Positions 1-5,914 of a DNA stretch of 20,355 bases are shown here, piece after piece (the stretch's first letter is position 1; each line of letters starts with the position of its first letter). Both the position numbers and the translations under genes were made by a program. Below the pieces are notes generated by a model. That model did not search any database, was not told where the DNA came from, and saw nothing but the letters and a program-made list of their open reading frames with translations. Source of the DNA: Caldithrix sp964468415 (GTDB lineage Bacteria; Calditrichota; Calditrichia; Calditrichales; Calditrichaceae); assembly GCA_964468415.1 (NCBI GenBank), contig CAYXUS010000057.1, forward strand, positions 1 through 20,355. The letters are read 5' to 3'.

Positions 1-921
1 TTCGCCCTGTTGCGGGGTTATTTCCACGGCCTGATGCTTTTTCATCTCGGCTTTTAGTTGATCGGCCACGCGATCGACCACCACGATTTCTTTCTCGTCG
101 CTGCACACGATGTTGTTGTCAAATGAGGCGCCCCACACGATGTCGCGCGCCGCTTTGGCAATGTCGGCCGTTTCGTCTACCACGGTGGGCGGATTTCCGG
201 CTCCGGCCGCCATCAGGCGTTTGTCCGTGACCTTTTTGGCCGCTTTGACCACGGCCTCGCCGCCGGTAACCACCAGCAAATCGATGCCCGGATACACAAA
301 CAATTTTTGCGCGGTTTCGATGGACGGTTCGGCCACAGTGGTGATCAAATTGGGCGGACCGCCCGCTGCCGTAATGGCCTGATTGAGCAAATTAATCGTG
401 CGATGCGAAACGTTTTTGGCTGCCGGATGCGGAGCAAAAACCACGGCATTCCCGGCGGCAATCATGCTGATGGAATTGTTGATGATGGTGGCCGCCGGAT
501 TGGTGGAAGGCGTTACCGAAGCGATGACGCCCCAGGCCGCATTTTCGATGATGGTCAGCCCGTGATCGCCGGAAAGGGCCCGCGGTTCCAAATCTTCGAT
601 GCCCGGCGTGCGTTCCGCTTGCGAAAGATTTTTGGCAATTTTGTCTTCCACGCGGCCCATGCCCGTTTCCTGCACGGTCATTTCGGCCAGCTCGCGGGCA
701 TATTTTACCCCGGCCTGACGAATGGCCTGAATCACTTTGGCCCGCAGTTCCAGCTTGCGAATTTGCTTTTGCGCTTTGTGTGCTTCGGCCACGGCATCGT
801 CCAGCGAGCGAAAAATGCCCGGCGAAACATCGGTGGCAGAAGTACGTTCGGCCGCACCGTTTTCCAACTGGGCCAGCACCGTATTTACGATCTGAGCAAT
901 TTGTTTGTCATCTAAATTCAT
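1..921 (-). CDS. eutE: EutE-like CoA-acylating aldehyde dehydrogenase, C-terminus cut by window edge
   Basis: The first 307 residues of a roughly 465-residue family are present; the rest lies left of the window. The family oxidises acetaldehyde (or another short aldehyde) with CoA and NAD+ to acyl-CoA inside the microcompartment lumen. Visible marks are VTGGEAVV, AAGAGNPPTVVDETADI and GASFDNNIVCSDEKE, where C273 (codon 103-105) is the expected catalytic cysteine. These stretches are closer to EutE (as I remember it) than to PduP. Residues 1-21, starting MNLDDKQIAQIVNTVLAQL, form an amphipathic helix of the kind that serves as an encapsulation peptide, followed by a short variable linker. The start at 919-921 has GAGGA about 8 bases upstream. 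It lies 55 bp downstream of a shell gene, in the same operon. Confidence 0.93.
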   Translation of the reverse strand, partial: MNLDDKQIAQIVNTVLAQLENGAAERTSATDVSPGIFRSLDDAVAEAHKAQKQIRKLELRAKVIQAIRQAGVKYARELAEMTVQETGMGRVEDKIAKNLSQAERTPGIEDLEPRALSGDHGLTIIENAAWGVIASVTPSTNPAATIINNSISMIAAGNAVVFAPHPAAKNVSHRTINLLNQAITAAGGPPNLITTVAEPSIETAQKLFVYPGIDLLVVTGGEAVVKAAKKVTDKRLMAAGAGNPPTVVDETADIAKAARDIVWGASFDNNIVCSDEKEIVVVDRVADQLKAEMKKHQAVEITPQQGE

Positions 922-976
922 GATTTTTCCTCTGTCGGAATTTTACGGACTTGCCGCTCAGGTTTTTGCCCGTCCG

Positions 977-1270
977 TTATTTTTTACCTTCTTCCGGTAA
1001 TTTGATGGGGAAAACATCTTCCAGGTCGCCGTGAGGCCGCGGGATGACGTGCACGGCTACCAGCTCGCCCACGCGTTCGGCCGCCGCAGCTCCCGCATCG
1101 GTTGCCGCTTTACAGGCCGCCACATCGCCGCGTACCAAAGCCGTAACGTAACCGCCGCCAATCTGTTGCCAGGCAACCAATTTGACGCGGGCCGCTTTGA
1201 CCATGGCATCCGAAGCTTCGATAAGGCCCACCAGACCTTTGGTTTCGATCATTCCTAATGCTTCCATCAT
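977..1270 (-). CDS. eutM: EutM-like BMC-H shell protein, copy 1
   Basis: This is a 97-residue single-domain BMC (Pfam PF00936) protein. Such proteins form hexamers that tile the flat facets of the shell and carry a central pore. The pore loop QQIGGG and the stretches DVAACKAATDAGAAAAERVG and VHVIPRPH match EutM as I recall it very closely. GGAG lies 6 bases before the first ATG and 9 before the second (1265-1267). The second gives the MEALGM start shared with copy 2, so the true N-terminus may be one residue shorter. Between the two copies only two substitutions (Ala/Ser near residue 71, Gly/Ala near 80) are seen before the tails diverge. It sits between copy 2 and the aldehyde dehydrogenase. 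Confidence 0.95.
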   Translation of the reverse strand: MMEALGMIETKGLVGLIEASDAMVKAARVKLVAWQQIGGGYVTALVRGDVAACKAATDAGAAAAERVGELVAVHVIPRPHGDLEDVFPIKLPEEGKK

Positions 1271-1294
1271 GTCGTTCTCCTTTTCGTGTACGAT

Positions 1295-1582
1295 TTATTC
1301 GATTTTGCCTTTTAATTTAATGGGAAACACATCTTCCAAATCGGCATGGGGCCGCGGGATGACATGTACGGATACCAGTTCGCCCACGCGTTCGGCCGCC
1401 GCAGCTCCCGCATCGGTTGCCGCCTTACAGGCCGCCACATCGCCGCGTACCAAAGCCGTAACGTAACCGCCGCCGATCTGTTGCCAGGCAACCAATTTGA
1501 CGCGGGCTGCTTTGACCATGGCGTCCGAAGCCTCGATGAGACCCACCAGACCTTTGGTTTCGATCATGCCCAATGCTTCCAT
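1295..1582 (-). CDS. eutM: EutM-like BMC-H shell protein, copy 2
   Basis: This 95-residue BMC domain protein starts MEALGMIETKGLVGLIEASD and has the IGGG pore loop. It is a facet-forming hexameric shell protein of the EutM/PduA class. It is almost identical to the next gene in both protein and DNA; the register between the copies is 315 bp. Only the last few residues differ (LKGKIE here, LPEEGKK in the other copy). The ribosome site AAGGAG lies 6 bases from ATG. A 24-bp gap separates the copies and 126 bp separate it from the phosphotransacetylase-like gene upstream. Because the tails differ, the copies could occupy different positions or simply raise dosage. Confidence 0.95.
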   Translation of the reverse strand: MEALGMIETKGLVGLIEASDAMVKAARVKLVAWQQIGGGYVTALVRGDVAACKAATDAGAAAAERVGELVSVHVIPRPHADLEDVFPIKLKGKIE

Positions 1583-1708
1583 TTGTTTCTCCTTAACCTA
1601 TGTTTGACTTGTCGTTTTTATTTCGATTTCCAACGGGGACGAAAAACGATCGTCTCCCTTGCGTTTTGTTTTCGCCTGACGCGTATCGCTTGTTTTTACC
1701 CGTAAAGT

Positions 1709-2692
1709 TTACGTATTTAAAAGGCACGAGGCAACGATTGTTTGCCGCACGATTTCATCCGCATCGGCTTCGGGTAAAATCCAATGCAAGGGGAATTGCA
1801 AACCTTGCAACAACGGACCGGTAGCGCGATACGGACTTAATGTTTGCACGATTTTTACCGCCGGGTCGGCCGCACTGAGCGAGGGGAAAACGAACACATT
1901 GGCCGCCTGAGCAAAGGCACTGTCCGGCGCTTTTTTTTGCAAAATTTCCGGCACAAAGGCCGCATCGAACTGCAATTCGCCTTCGACCTTTACCTGCGGG
2001 CAGCAAGCGGGCATTTGCTGTAAAGCGTCGCGCACCACCTGCACGCGCGGATGATCGGCGCTGCCTTTAGTGGAAAAACTGAGCAAAGCCACCCGTGCTT
2101 CCGCATCGGTTAAAGTGCGAAAAGTTTGTGCCGAATCGAAAGCAATGCGCGCCAATTGTTCGGCATTCGGACGGGCATTAACAAAGGTGTCGGCAAACAA
2201 GAACAACCCCTCGTCCCGATCGTTCGAAATGAGCGTGGCCGCCGAAACAAACGGTGCGCTTTCGGAAAAAATGCGTTCCAATTGCAACAGGTCGCTCACG
2301 GTGTCCTGCGCAGGTGCCAAACACAAATCGGCCTGACCGTGCCTGATGAGCAAGGCGGCGTACCACAAAGGCTGCTGCAACTTCTCTTTGGCCGCGGCGT
2401 AGCTTAGGCCCGGCTCCACCTGTTTGCGGTAAAAACGGCTGTAACGATCGAAGTCGGGATCGTGAATGGGCTTTTTGAGCGAGACGCCCTGCAAACGGAT
2501 TTTGTTCTGTTCGGCCGTTTCGCGAATGCGAAAGGGATTACCCGCAATAATGGGTCTGGCCCAGCCCGTTTGGGCTAACGTGCGCGCCGCTTTGAGTACT
2601 TCGGGATTGCTGCCGTCGGTAAAAACCACGCGTTTCGGATTTTGCCACAATTGATCTTGCAATCGTTGAATATTCATATTCCGCTCAGGCAT
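1709..2692 (-). CDS. eutD: EutD-like phosphotransacetylase-family protein with altered active site
   Basis: This 327-residue protein belongs to the PTA_PTB family (acetyl-CoA + Pi to acetyl-P + CoA). The fold-level landmarks LLSFSTKGSADHP (203-215), VEGELQFDAAFVPEI (236-250) and KKAPDSAFAQAANVFVFPSL (253-272) are clear, and length and layout fit EutD. However, several conserved ligand positions are changed. The usual AGNIGYK is AADPAVK (274-280). The usual HDLSRGCS is HWILPEAD (303-310), which replaces the catalytic-site Ser and Arg. The usual Arg after the HTTAD/STA-like segment is Gln137. It may be inactive, or have changed substrate, or act structurally. Its start overlaps the end of the upstream gene by 8 bp; an alternative ATG at 2675-2677 would remove the overlap. 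The gene symbol reflects homology only. Confidence 0.85.
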   Translation of the reverse strand: MPERNMNIQRLQDQLWQNPKRVVFTDGSNPEVLKAARTLAQTGWARPIIAGNPFRIRETAEQNKIRLQGVSLKKPIHDPDFDRYSRFYRKQVEPGLSYAAAKEKLQQPLWYAALLIRHGQADLCLAPAQDTVSDLLQLERIFSESAPFVSAATLISNDRDEGLFLFADTFVNARPNAEQLARIAFDSAQTFRTLTDAEARVALLSFSTKGSADHPRVQVVRDALQQMPACCPQVKVEGELQFDAAFVPEILQKKAPDSAFAQAANVFVFPSLSAADPAVKIVQTLSPYRATGPLLQGLQFPLHWILPEADADEIVRQTIVASCLLNT

Positions 2693-2999
2693 TTTTCCTT
2701 AAATAAGAAGCCAGCACTTCGGCCACCACTTTTTGCACCCGCGCCTGATTGCGCTTTTCCGGCGGCAGAGCATTCATCACCCGTTCCACAATCTGACGCA
2801 CAGTCTTTTCGTCCGGCGCCGGAGCGGTAGCAACGCTTTCGCTTCCCGTTCCCTCGTATTCAATAAAACGGATGCCCAAATCTTTGGCTACGGTGCGCGC
2901 TTCCGGCGTGATGAGGGTTTGCTTGGCCGGTGCGTACAACTGTGTTTTGCCCGCAGCATGGGCTTGCTTAACGGTTTGTGCCGTAATAACTCGTTTCAT
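2685..2999 (-). CDS. Stand-alone EutQ N-terminal-like protein with encapsulation-peptide-like helices
   Basis: This 104-residue protein resembles the N-terminal segment of EutQ: VITAQTVKQAHAAGKTQL, then ITPEARTVAKDLGI (30-43). The cupin domain that carries EutQ acetate kinase activity is absent, so no catalysis is expected. After a Ser/Ala/Pro-rich linker (52-62), residues 63-78 (DEKTVRQIVERVMNAL) and 85-102 are two amphipathic helices. The first shares the pattern KxxxQIVxxVxxxL with the N-terminal targeting helix of the aldehyde dehydrogenase in this locus. The ribosome site is GGGA about 8 bases before ATG. It overlaps the phosphotransacetylase-like gene, so the two are probably made together. 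A cargo-tethering or adaptor role is my inference. Confidence 0.8.
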   Translation of the reverse strand: MKRVITAQTVKQAHAAGKTQLYAPAKQTLITPEARTVAKDLGIRFIEYEGTGSESVATAPAPDEKTVRQIVERVMNALPPEKRNQARVQKVVAEVLASYLRKNA

Positions 3000-3026
3000 G
3001 TGTTGTTCCCAATCGTCGATTTAGCA

Positions 3027-3043
3027 ATCGTTAACGCAACGAT
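3027..3043. promoter_or_regulatory. Inverted repeat in the parA-eutQ-like gap
   Basis: ATCGTT and AACGAT form arms around AACGC inside the 95-bp gap between the parA stop and the next start. It could be an operator or a small mRNA hairpin that sets relative expression of the two halves of the operon. The arms are short, so chance is possible. Confidence 0.25.
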
Positions 3044-3094
3044 CTCCCGCGTGCCCACTTTTGGCAAAAGAACGAAGCGGCAGGATCGTCGGTG

Positions 3095-3862
3095 TTATTT
3101 TTCTCCCAATCTTTGCAAAATTTCCCGCGCCAGCGCCCGGTATTCCTTCGCTCCCCGGGCTGACGAGGCATAGGCCAAAACGGGCTTTTGCGCGCCGTAG
3201 GCTTCGATTAATTTGGAATTTACCCCGATGACCGTTTCAAAAACTTTCGCCCCGAATTCTTCCTGCAGGCGGCGGTACACTTCTTTGGCCACATTGGTTC
3301 GCCGATCGTAATGCGTTCCGAAAAAGCCCAAAATGTTCAATTTGGGATTTAAATGGCGTTGCACTTTGTACACGGTTTTCAAAGTTAGCTCCAGACCGGT
3401 CAGGGCCAAGAACTGGGTTTGCACGGGAATGAGTACGTGGCGGGCGATGGCCAATGCATTGTAGGCCAAATTGCCCATATTGGGCGGCGAATCCATGAGC
3501 ACGATCTCAAATTTTTTCGGGAAGTCTTTTTGGCGAATAAAAAAATCCACTTCTTCTTCCTGCAGCATTTCTTCGTAAAATTCGCTCAGGGCCGGTTCGG
3601 AGGGCACACACCACAAATTTTCAAAGGTCGTGGGATAAATGTAATCGGCCAAAACCCGTTTTTCGGAAAGAAGGTAATCGCACAGAGTTTTGTGCTCGCC
3701 GCGCGCTTTGTCCAGCCCCAAATGGGCCGATGCGCTGGCTGCCGGATCGAGATCTACCACAAGGGTGGGCTTGCCCAGCTCGGCAAAGGCCGCGCCCAGA
3801 TTCACCACGCTGGTGGTTTTCCCGACGCCTCCTTTGTTGTTCACTACGGCAATTAAATGCAT
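3095..3862 (-). CDS. ParA/McdA-like partition ATPase of the microcompartment locus
   Basis: This 255-residue ParA/MinD-family ATPase has the deviant Walker A KGGVGKTT (10-17) with signature Lys10, a Walker A' LVVDLDP (34-40) and the Walker B strand IVLMDSPP (120-127). ParA proteins dimerise on ATP, coat the nucleoid non-specifically and move or space cargo through a partner that stimulates hydrolysis. McdA does this for carboxysomes. There is no ParB gene or parS-like cluster nearby. The gene lies 7 bp after a EutK-like shell gene and before other shell and cargo genes, so the cargo is probably the microcompartment rather than DNA. AGG about 7 bases before ATG supports the start. The cargo assignment is inference; the family call is secure. 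Confidence 0.88.
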   Translation of the reverse strand: MHLIAVVNNKGGVGKTTSVVNLGAAFAELGKPTLVVDLDPAASASAHLGLDKARGEHKTLCDYLLSEKRVLADYIYPTTFENLWCVPSEPALSEFYEEMLQEEEVDFFIRQKDFPKKFEIVLMDSPPNMGNLAYNALAIARHVLIPVQTQFLALTGLELTLKTVYKVQRHLNPKLNILGFFGTHYDRRTNVAKEVYRRLQEEFGAKVFETVIGVNSKLIEAYGAQKPVLAYASSARGAKEYRALAREILQRLGEK

Positions 3863-3869
3863 GTTTTAC

Positions 3870-4394
3870 CTACACGTTTGGAAAATATCGTTGTTGTATT
3901 TTTTCCACTTTGCCCTGATCCATCAGTTCTTTAACGAGCTTGCGCGTTTCGGCAACGGATTTTTGCAGATATTCGGCCAGTTGTTTGAGCGTTGCGCCGC
4001 CTTTTTTATTTTTCAAATAGCGCTCGATCTGCTCGCCCGGCGATGGCTTTTTGGGGGGCTTGCCCTTGGTTTGGGCGGCGGTTGCCCGTTTTTTGCCACG
4101 GCCTTTGCCTTTTCCGGGTTTCGGCGCAAATTCCACCTGATGTTCGGTATCTTCGTAAGGGCGGGCGATAATGTGCGCGGCCACCAATTGCCCGGCCTGA
4201 CGGGCGGCTTTTGCTCCGGCTTCCACCGCAGCCTGACAGGCCGCCAACTCGCCTTTGACGATAATCGTAACAAACGCGGCGCCCACTTTACGGAAGCGGA
4301 GTAGCTCCACTTTGGCCGCTTTGACCATGGCATCGGCCGCCACAATGGCGGCTATGTAACCGCGTGTTTCGATAAATCCGTAAGATGCTTTCAT
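3870..4394 (-). CDS. eutK: EutK-like shell protein: BMC domain, basic linker, C-terminal winged helix
   Basis: Residues 1-84 are a BMC domain (start MKASYGFIETRGYIAAIVAA, end AAHIIARPYEDTE). The pore loop is KVGAAF rather than KIGSG/QIGGG, so the pore may be closed or the protein non-canonical. Residues 88-118 form a Lys/Arg/Pro/Gly-rich flexible linker. Residues 119-174 (GEQIERYLKNKKGGATLKQL onward) have winged-helix features and end KVEKIQQRYF, which parallels the TLRKRSSRYR end of enterobacterial EutK. The EutK tail is known to be a helix-turn-helix fold predicted to bind nucleic acid. No clear ribosome site precedes the ATG. It is the first gene of the block and lies 7 bp from parA. It is a strong candidate adaptor between shell and nucleoid/ParA. 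Confidence 0.88.
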   Translation of the reverse strand: MKASYGFIETRGYIAAIVAADAMVKAAKVELLRFRKVGAAFVTIIVKGELAACQAAVEAGAKAARQAGQLVAAHIIARPYEDTEHQVEFAPKPGKGKGRGKKRATAAQTKGKPPKKPSPGEQIERYLKNKKGGATLKQLAEYLQKSVAETRKLVKELMDQGKVEKIQQRYFPNV

Positions 4395-4504
4395 AAGTGT
4401 TAATTAAATAAATATCTACATAACAATCAAGAAATAATGCGGCAAATTACGGGTCTTGTTTACGTGAGAAAAAACACCTTTTTTTGACGCTTGGCGGGAA
4501 ACTC

Positions 4505-4520
4505 CGATTTTCGAAAATCG
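4505..4520. promoter_or_regulatory. 16-bp perfect palindrome upstream of the BMC operon
   Basis: CGATTTTCGAAAATCG is perfectly self-complementary and lies about 110 bp upstream of the first BMC gene, in the 202-bp gap after the exported amidotransferase-like gene. A dimeric repressor or activator site is plausible. No T-run follows on either strand, which argues against an intrinsic terminator. The rest of the gap is AT-rich with no coding signal that I can see. Confidence 0.35.
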
Positions 4521-4596
4521 CCTCCAGCATTGTTTCAGAGTTTTTGAATCCGTTCTCCGTCGGCTAATTGGAGGTTACAAATGGTGCTAAATGCGT

Positions 4597-5688
4597 TCAG
4601 CGGATTAAAAGCATTTTCTTTGTTTGGATGATTCCGTGAGAATTAATCTGCAGAAAATACACCCCGGAGGGCTGAGAGCCGACGTTTAAAAATATTTTCT
4701 GTTTTTCCCGTAAAGCGGTTAATGTACGTTTTAAAACGAGCCGCCCCAGGACATCAAACACTTGCAGAGTAGCGGTGCCCTGCCCCCCGGAAGCGACAAT
4801 GGTCACTCTGGTTTGCCCATTGAAAGGATTGGGGGCGATTTGAAAATTTAGCGTTGGTTTTTTTCTCTTTCCGAACCGGGCTTTCGGCAAAGCGGAAGGG
4901 TCGGGATAGGTGATGGGCTGCCCCAGTAGCCAATCGATTGCAGACCACAAGAAGGGCCAGTCGGAGCCGGCATCATCCAGTTCGTCGGCAAAAGTGGTAC
5001 TGTCCCGGTCGCTGTCTTCCTCGATCTCCGGATGCGGCCCCATGAGAAGCACCCTACCCGAACCATAATTGCAGGTAACAATTCCCGGAAGGTTAAAATA
5101 GGCATCCCAGGTGCCCACCGTGTCCATTGAGGCACCGGGGTGTTTGCGGAAGAATGGGCCACCATAATACAAAATCATTTCCGATGCGGGTTCGAATTGG
5201 TTGATGGGATGGTTTGGGTTTAAATTGACGCGGGTCATTGTGTATTGATCCCAGGGAGCAATGGAATCAATGGCCCCAATGGCAACGCCATCGAACAAAT
5301 CCAGCGGATAATCGAGAAGTCCGTCTTCTTCCCACTGCACCGAGTCGCTGGCAAAATAGGCACCGGCGCAAATGCCCCAATAGGCGCCGCCCTGGCGTAC
5401 GAAGTTTCGAATTTTTTCCAGCCCTGTTTCATTAATTGCCAGTTTGTAATAATAGGCATAGCCCCCGGGAAAGCAAACCGCAGCATAGCGATTTTCCCAG
5501 TCGGCATTGTTGATTGTGTCGGCATTTACTTCCGTATAAGCGATTCCTTTCCAGATGAGAAATTGCTCGATGGCTTTTAAGCCATCGAGCCATGTGCCAT
5601 AGCCGCCGTCATTGTACAAAGCGATGCGGCTTGAGGCCTGCAAATAAAGAGGAAGCACAATGATCATGAGAAGGATGTATCTTTTCAT
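4597..5688 (-). CDS. Exported BPL_N/GATase1-like protein with type IX sorting domain
   Basis: The protein has 363 residues from the ATG at 5686-5688. AAGG sits 8 bases upstream, so the GTG three codons earlier is unlikely to be the start. Residues 1-18 (MKRYILLMIIVLPLYLQA) are a signal peptide. Residues 20-260 resemble the BPL_N family, a class-I glutamine-amidotransferase-like fold: GGYGTW, FPGGYAYYY, the nucleophile-elbow WGICAGAY (C107), and GPHPE with H219 and E221 completing a possible triad. Residues about 281-363 are a type A Por/T9SS C-terminal sorting domain (IAPNPFN, VFDVLGRLV, PSGVYFLQI, KKMLLIR). It should therefore be surface-attached or secreted. The substrate is unknown, and no amidotransferase partner is adjacent. 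Confidence 0.85.
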   Translation of the reverse strand: MKRYILLMIIVLPLYLQASSRIALYNDGGYGTWLDGLKAIEQFLIWKGIAYTEVNADTINNADWENRYAAVCFPGGYAYYYKLAINETGLEKIRNFVRQGGAYWGICAGAYFASDSVQWEEDGLLDYPLDLFDGVAIGAIDSIAPWDQYTMTRVNLNPNHPINQFEPASEMILYYGGPFFRKHPGASMDTVGTWDAYFNLPGIVTCNYGSGRVLLMGPHPEIEEDSDRDSTTFADELDDAGSDWPFLWSAIDWLLGQPITYPDPSALPKARFGKRKKPTLNFQIAPNPFNGQTRVTIVASGGQGTATLQVFDVLGRLVLKRTLTALREKQKIFLNVGSQPSGVYFLQINSHGIIQTKKMLLIR

Positions 5689-5707
5689 GCTGTTCACCTT
5701 CGTTTTT

Positions 5708-5727
5708 AAAAGCCTTAAAAGGCTTTT
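5708..5727 (-). promoter_or_regulatory. Leader hairpin just upstream of the BPL_N gene
   Basis: AAAAGCC and GGCTTTT form a 7-bp stem with a 6-base loop, about 20 bp before the ATG. A second hairpin (AAGGGA/TCCCTT, 5731-5746) lies next to it. On the minus strand the first stem is followed by a short T-run, so it may be an attenuator, or backup termination of the aconitase transcript. The function is inferred. Confidence 0.3.
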
Positions 5728-5813
5728 GGGAAGGGATTTATCCCTTTTCTTTTTAAAATACGAAAGTTCTAAACGTATGCTAAGTAGCCGGTCACAAAAT
5801 GTTCACTTGGTTA

Positions 5814-5835
5814 GGAAATCGTTTAAACGATTTCC
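5814..5835. promoter_or_regulatory. 22-bp perfect palindrome between the aconitase and BPL_N genes
   Basis: GGAAATCGTTT is followed directly by its exact reverse complement. A zero-loop perfect palindrome of this length fits a dimeric transcription-factor site better than an RNA hairpin. It sits downstream of the aconitase terminator and upstream of the BPL_N gene, where that gene's promoter should be. Confidence 0.4.
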
Positions 5836-5844
5836 CCAGAAGCA

Positions 5845-5880
5845 AAAAAGCTCCCCCGCTTGCTTGTGCGAAGAAGCTTT
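5845..5880 (-). terminator. Intrinsic terminator of the aconitase-family gene
   Basis: The minus-strand RNA reads AAAAGCUUCUUCGC, loop ACAAGCAA, then GCGGGGGAGCUUUUUU. This gives about 14 base pairs including G-U wobbles, ending in a U-run. It begins about 35 bp after the stop codon, the normal place for a rho-independent terminator. Confidence 0.75.
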
Positions 5881-5914
5881 TGATTTTATTCCTTATTGCT
5901 TTATTACCAGACGG

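Noticed and set aside
307..915. 202-codon plus-strand open frame
   Set aside because: It is antisense to the EutE-like gene, with no ribosome site and low-complexity Arg/Gly/Phe composition.
1701..1713. CGTAAAGTTTACG palindrome over the eutD-like stop codon
   Set aside because: It is short, with a one-base centre that cannot form a stable hairpin; probably chance.
3095..3862. Plasmid or chromosome partition locus
   Set aside because: There is no ParB gene, no replication gene and no parS-like site cluster. The neighbours are microcompartment genes.
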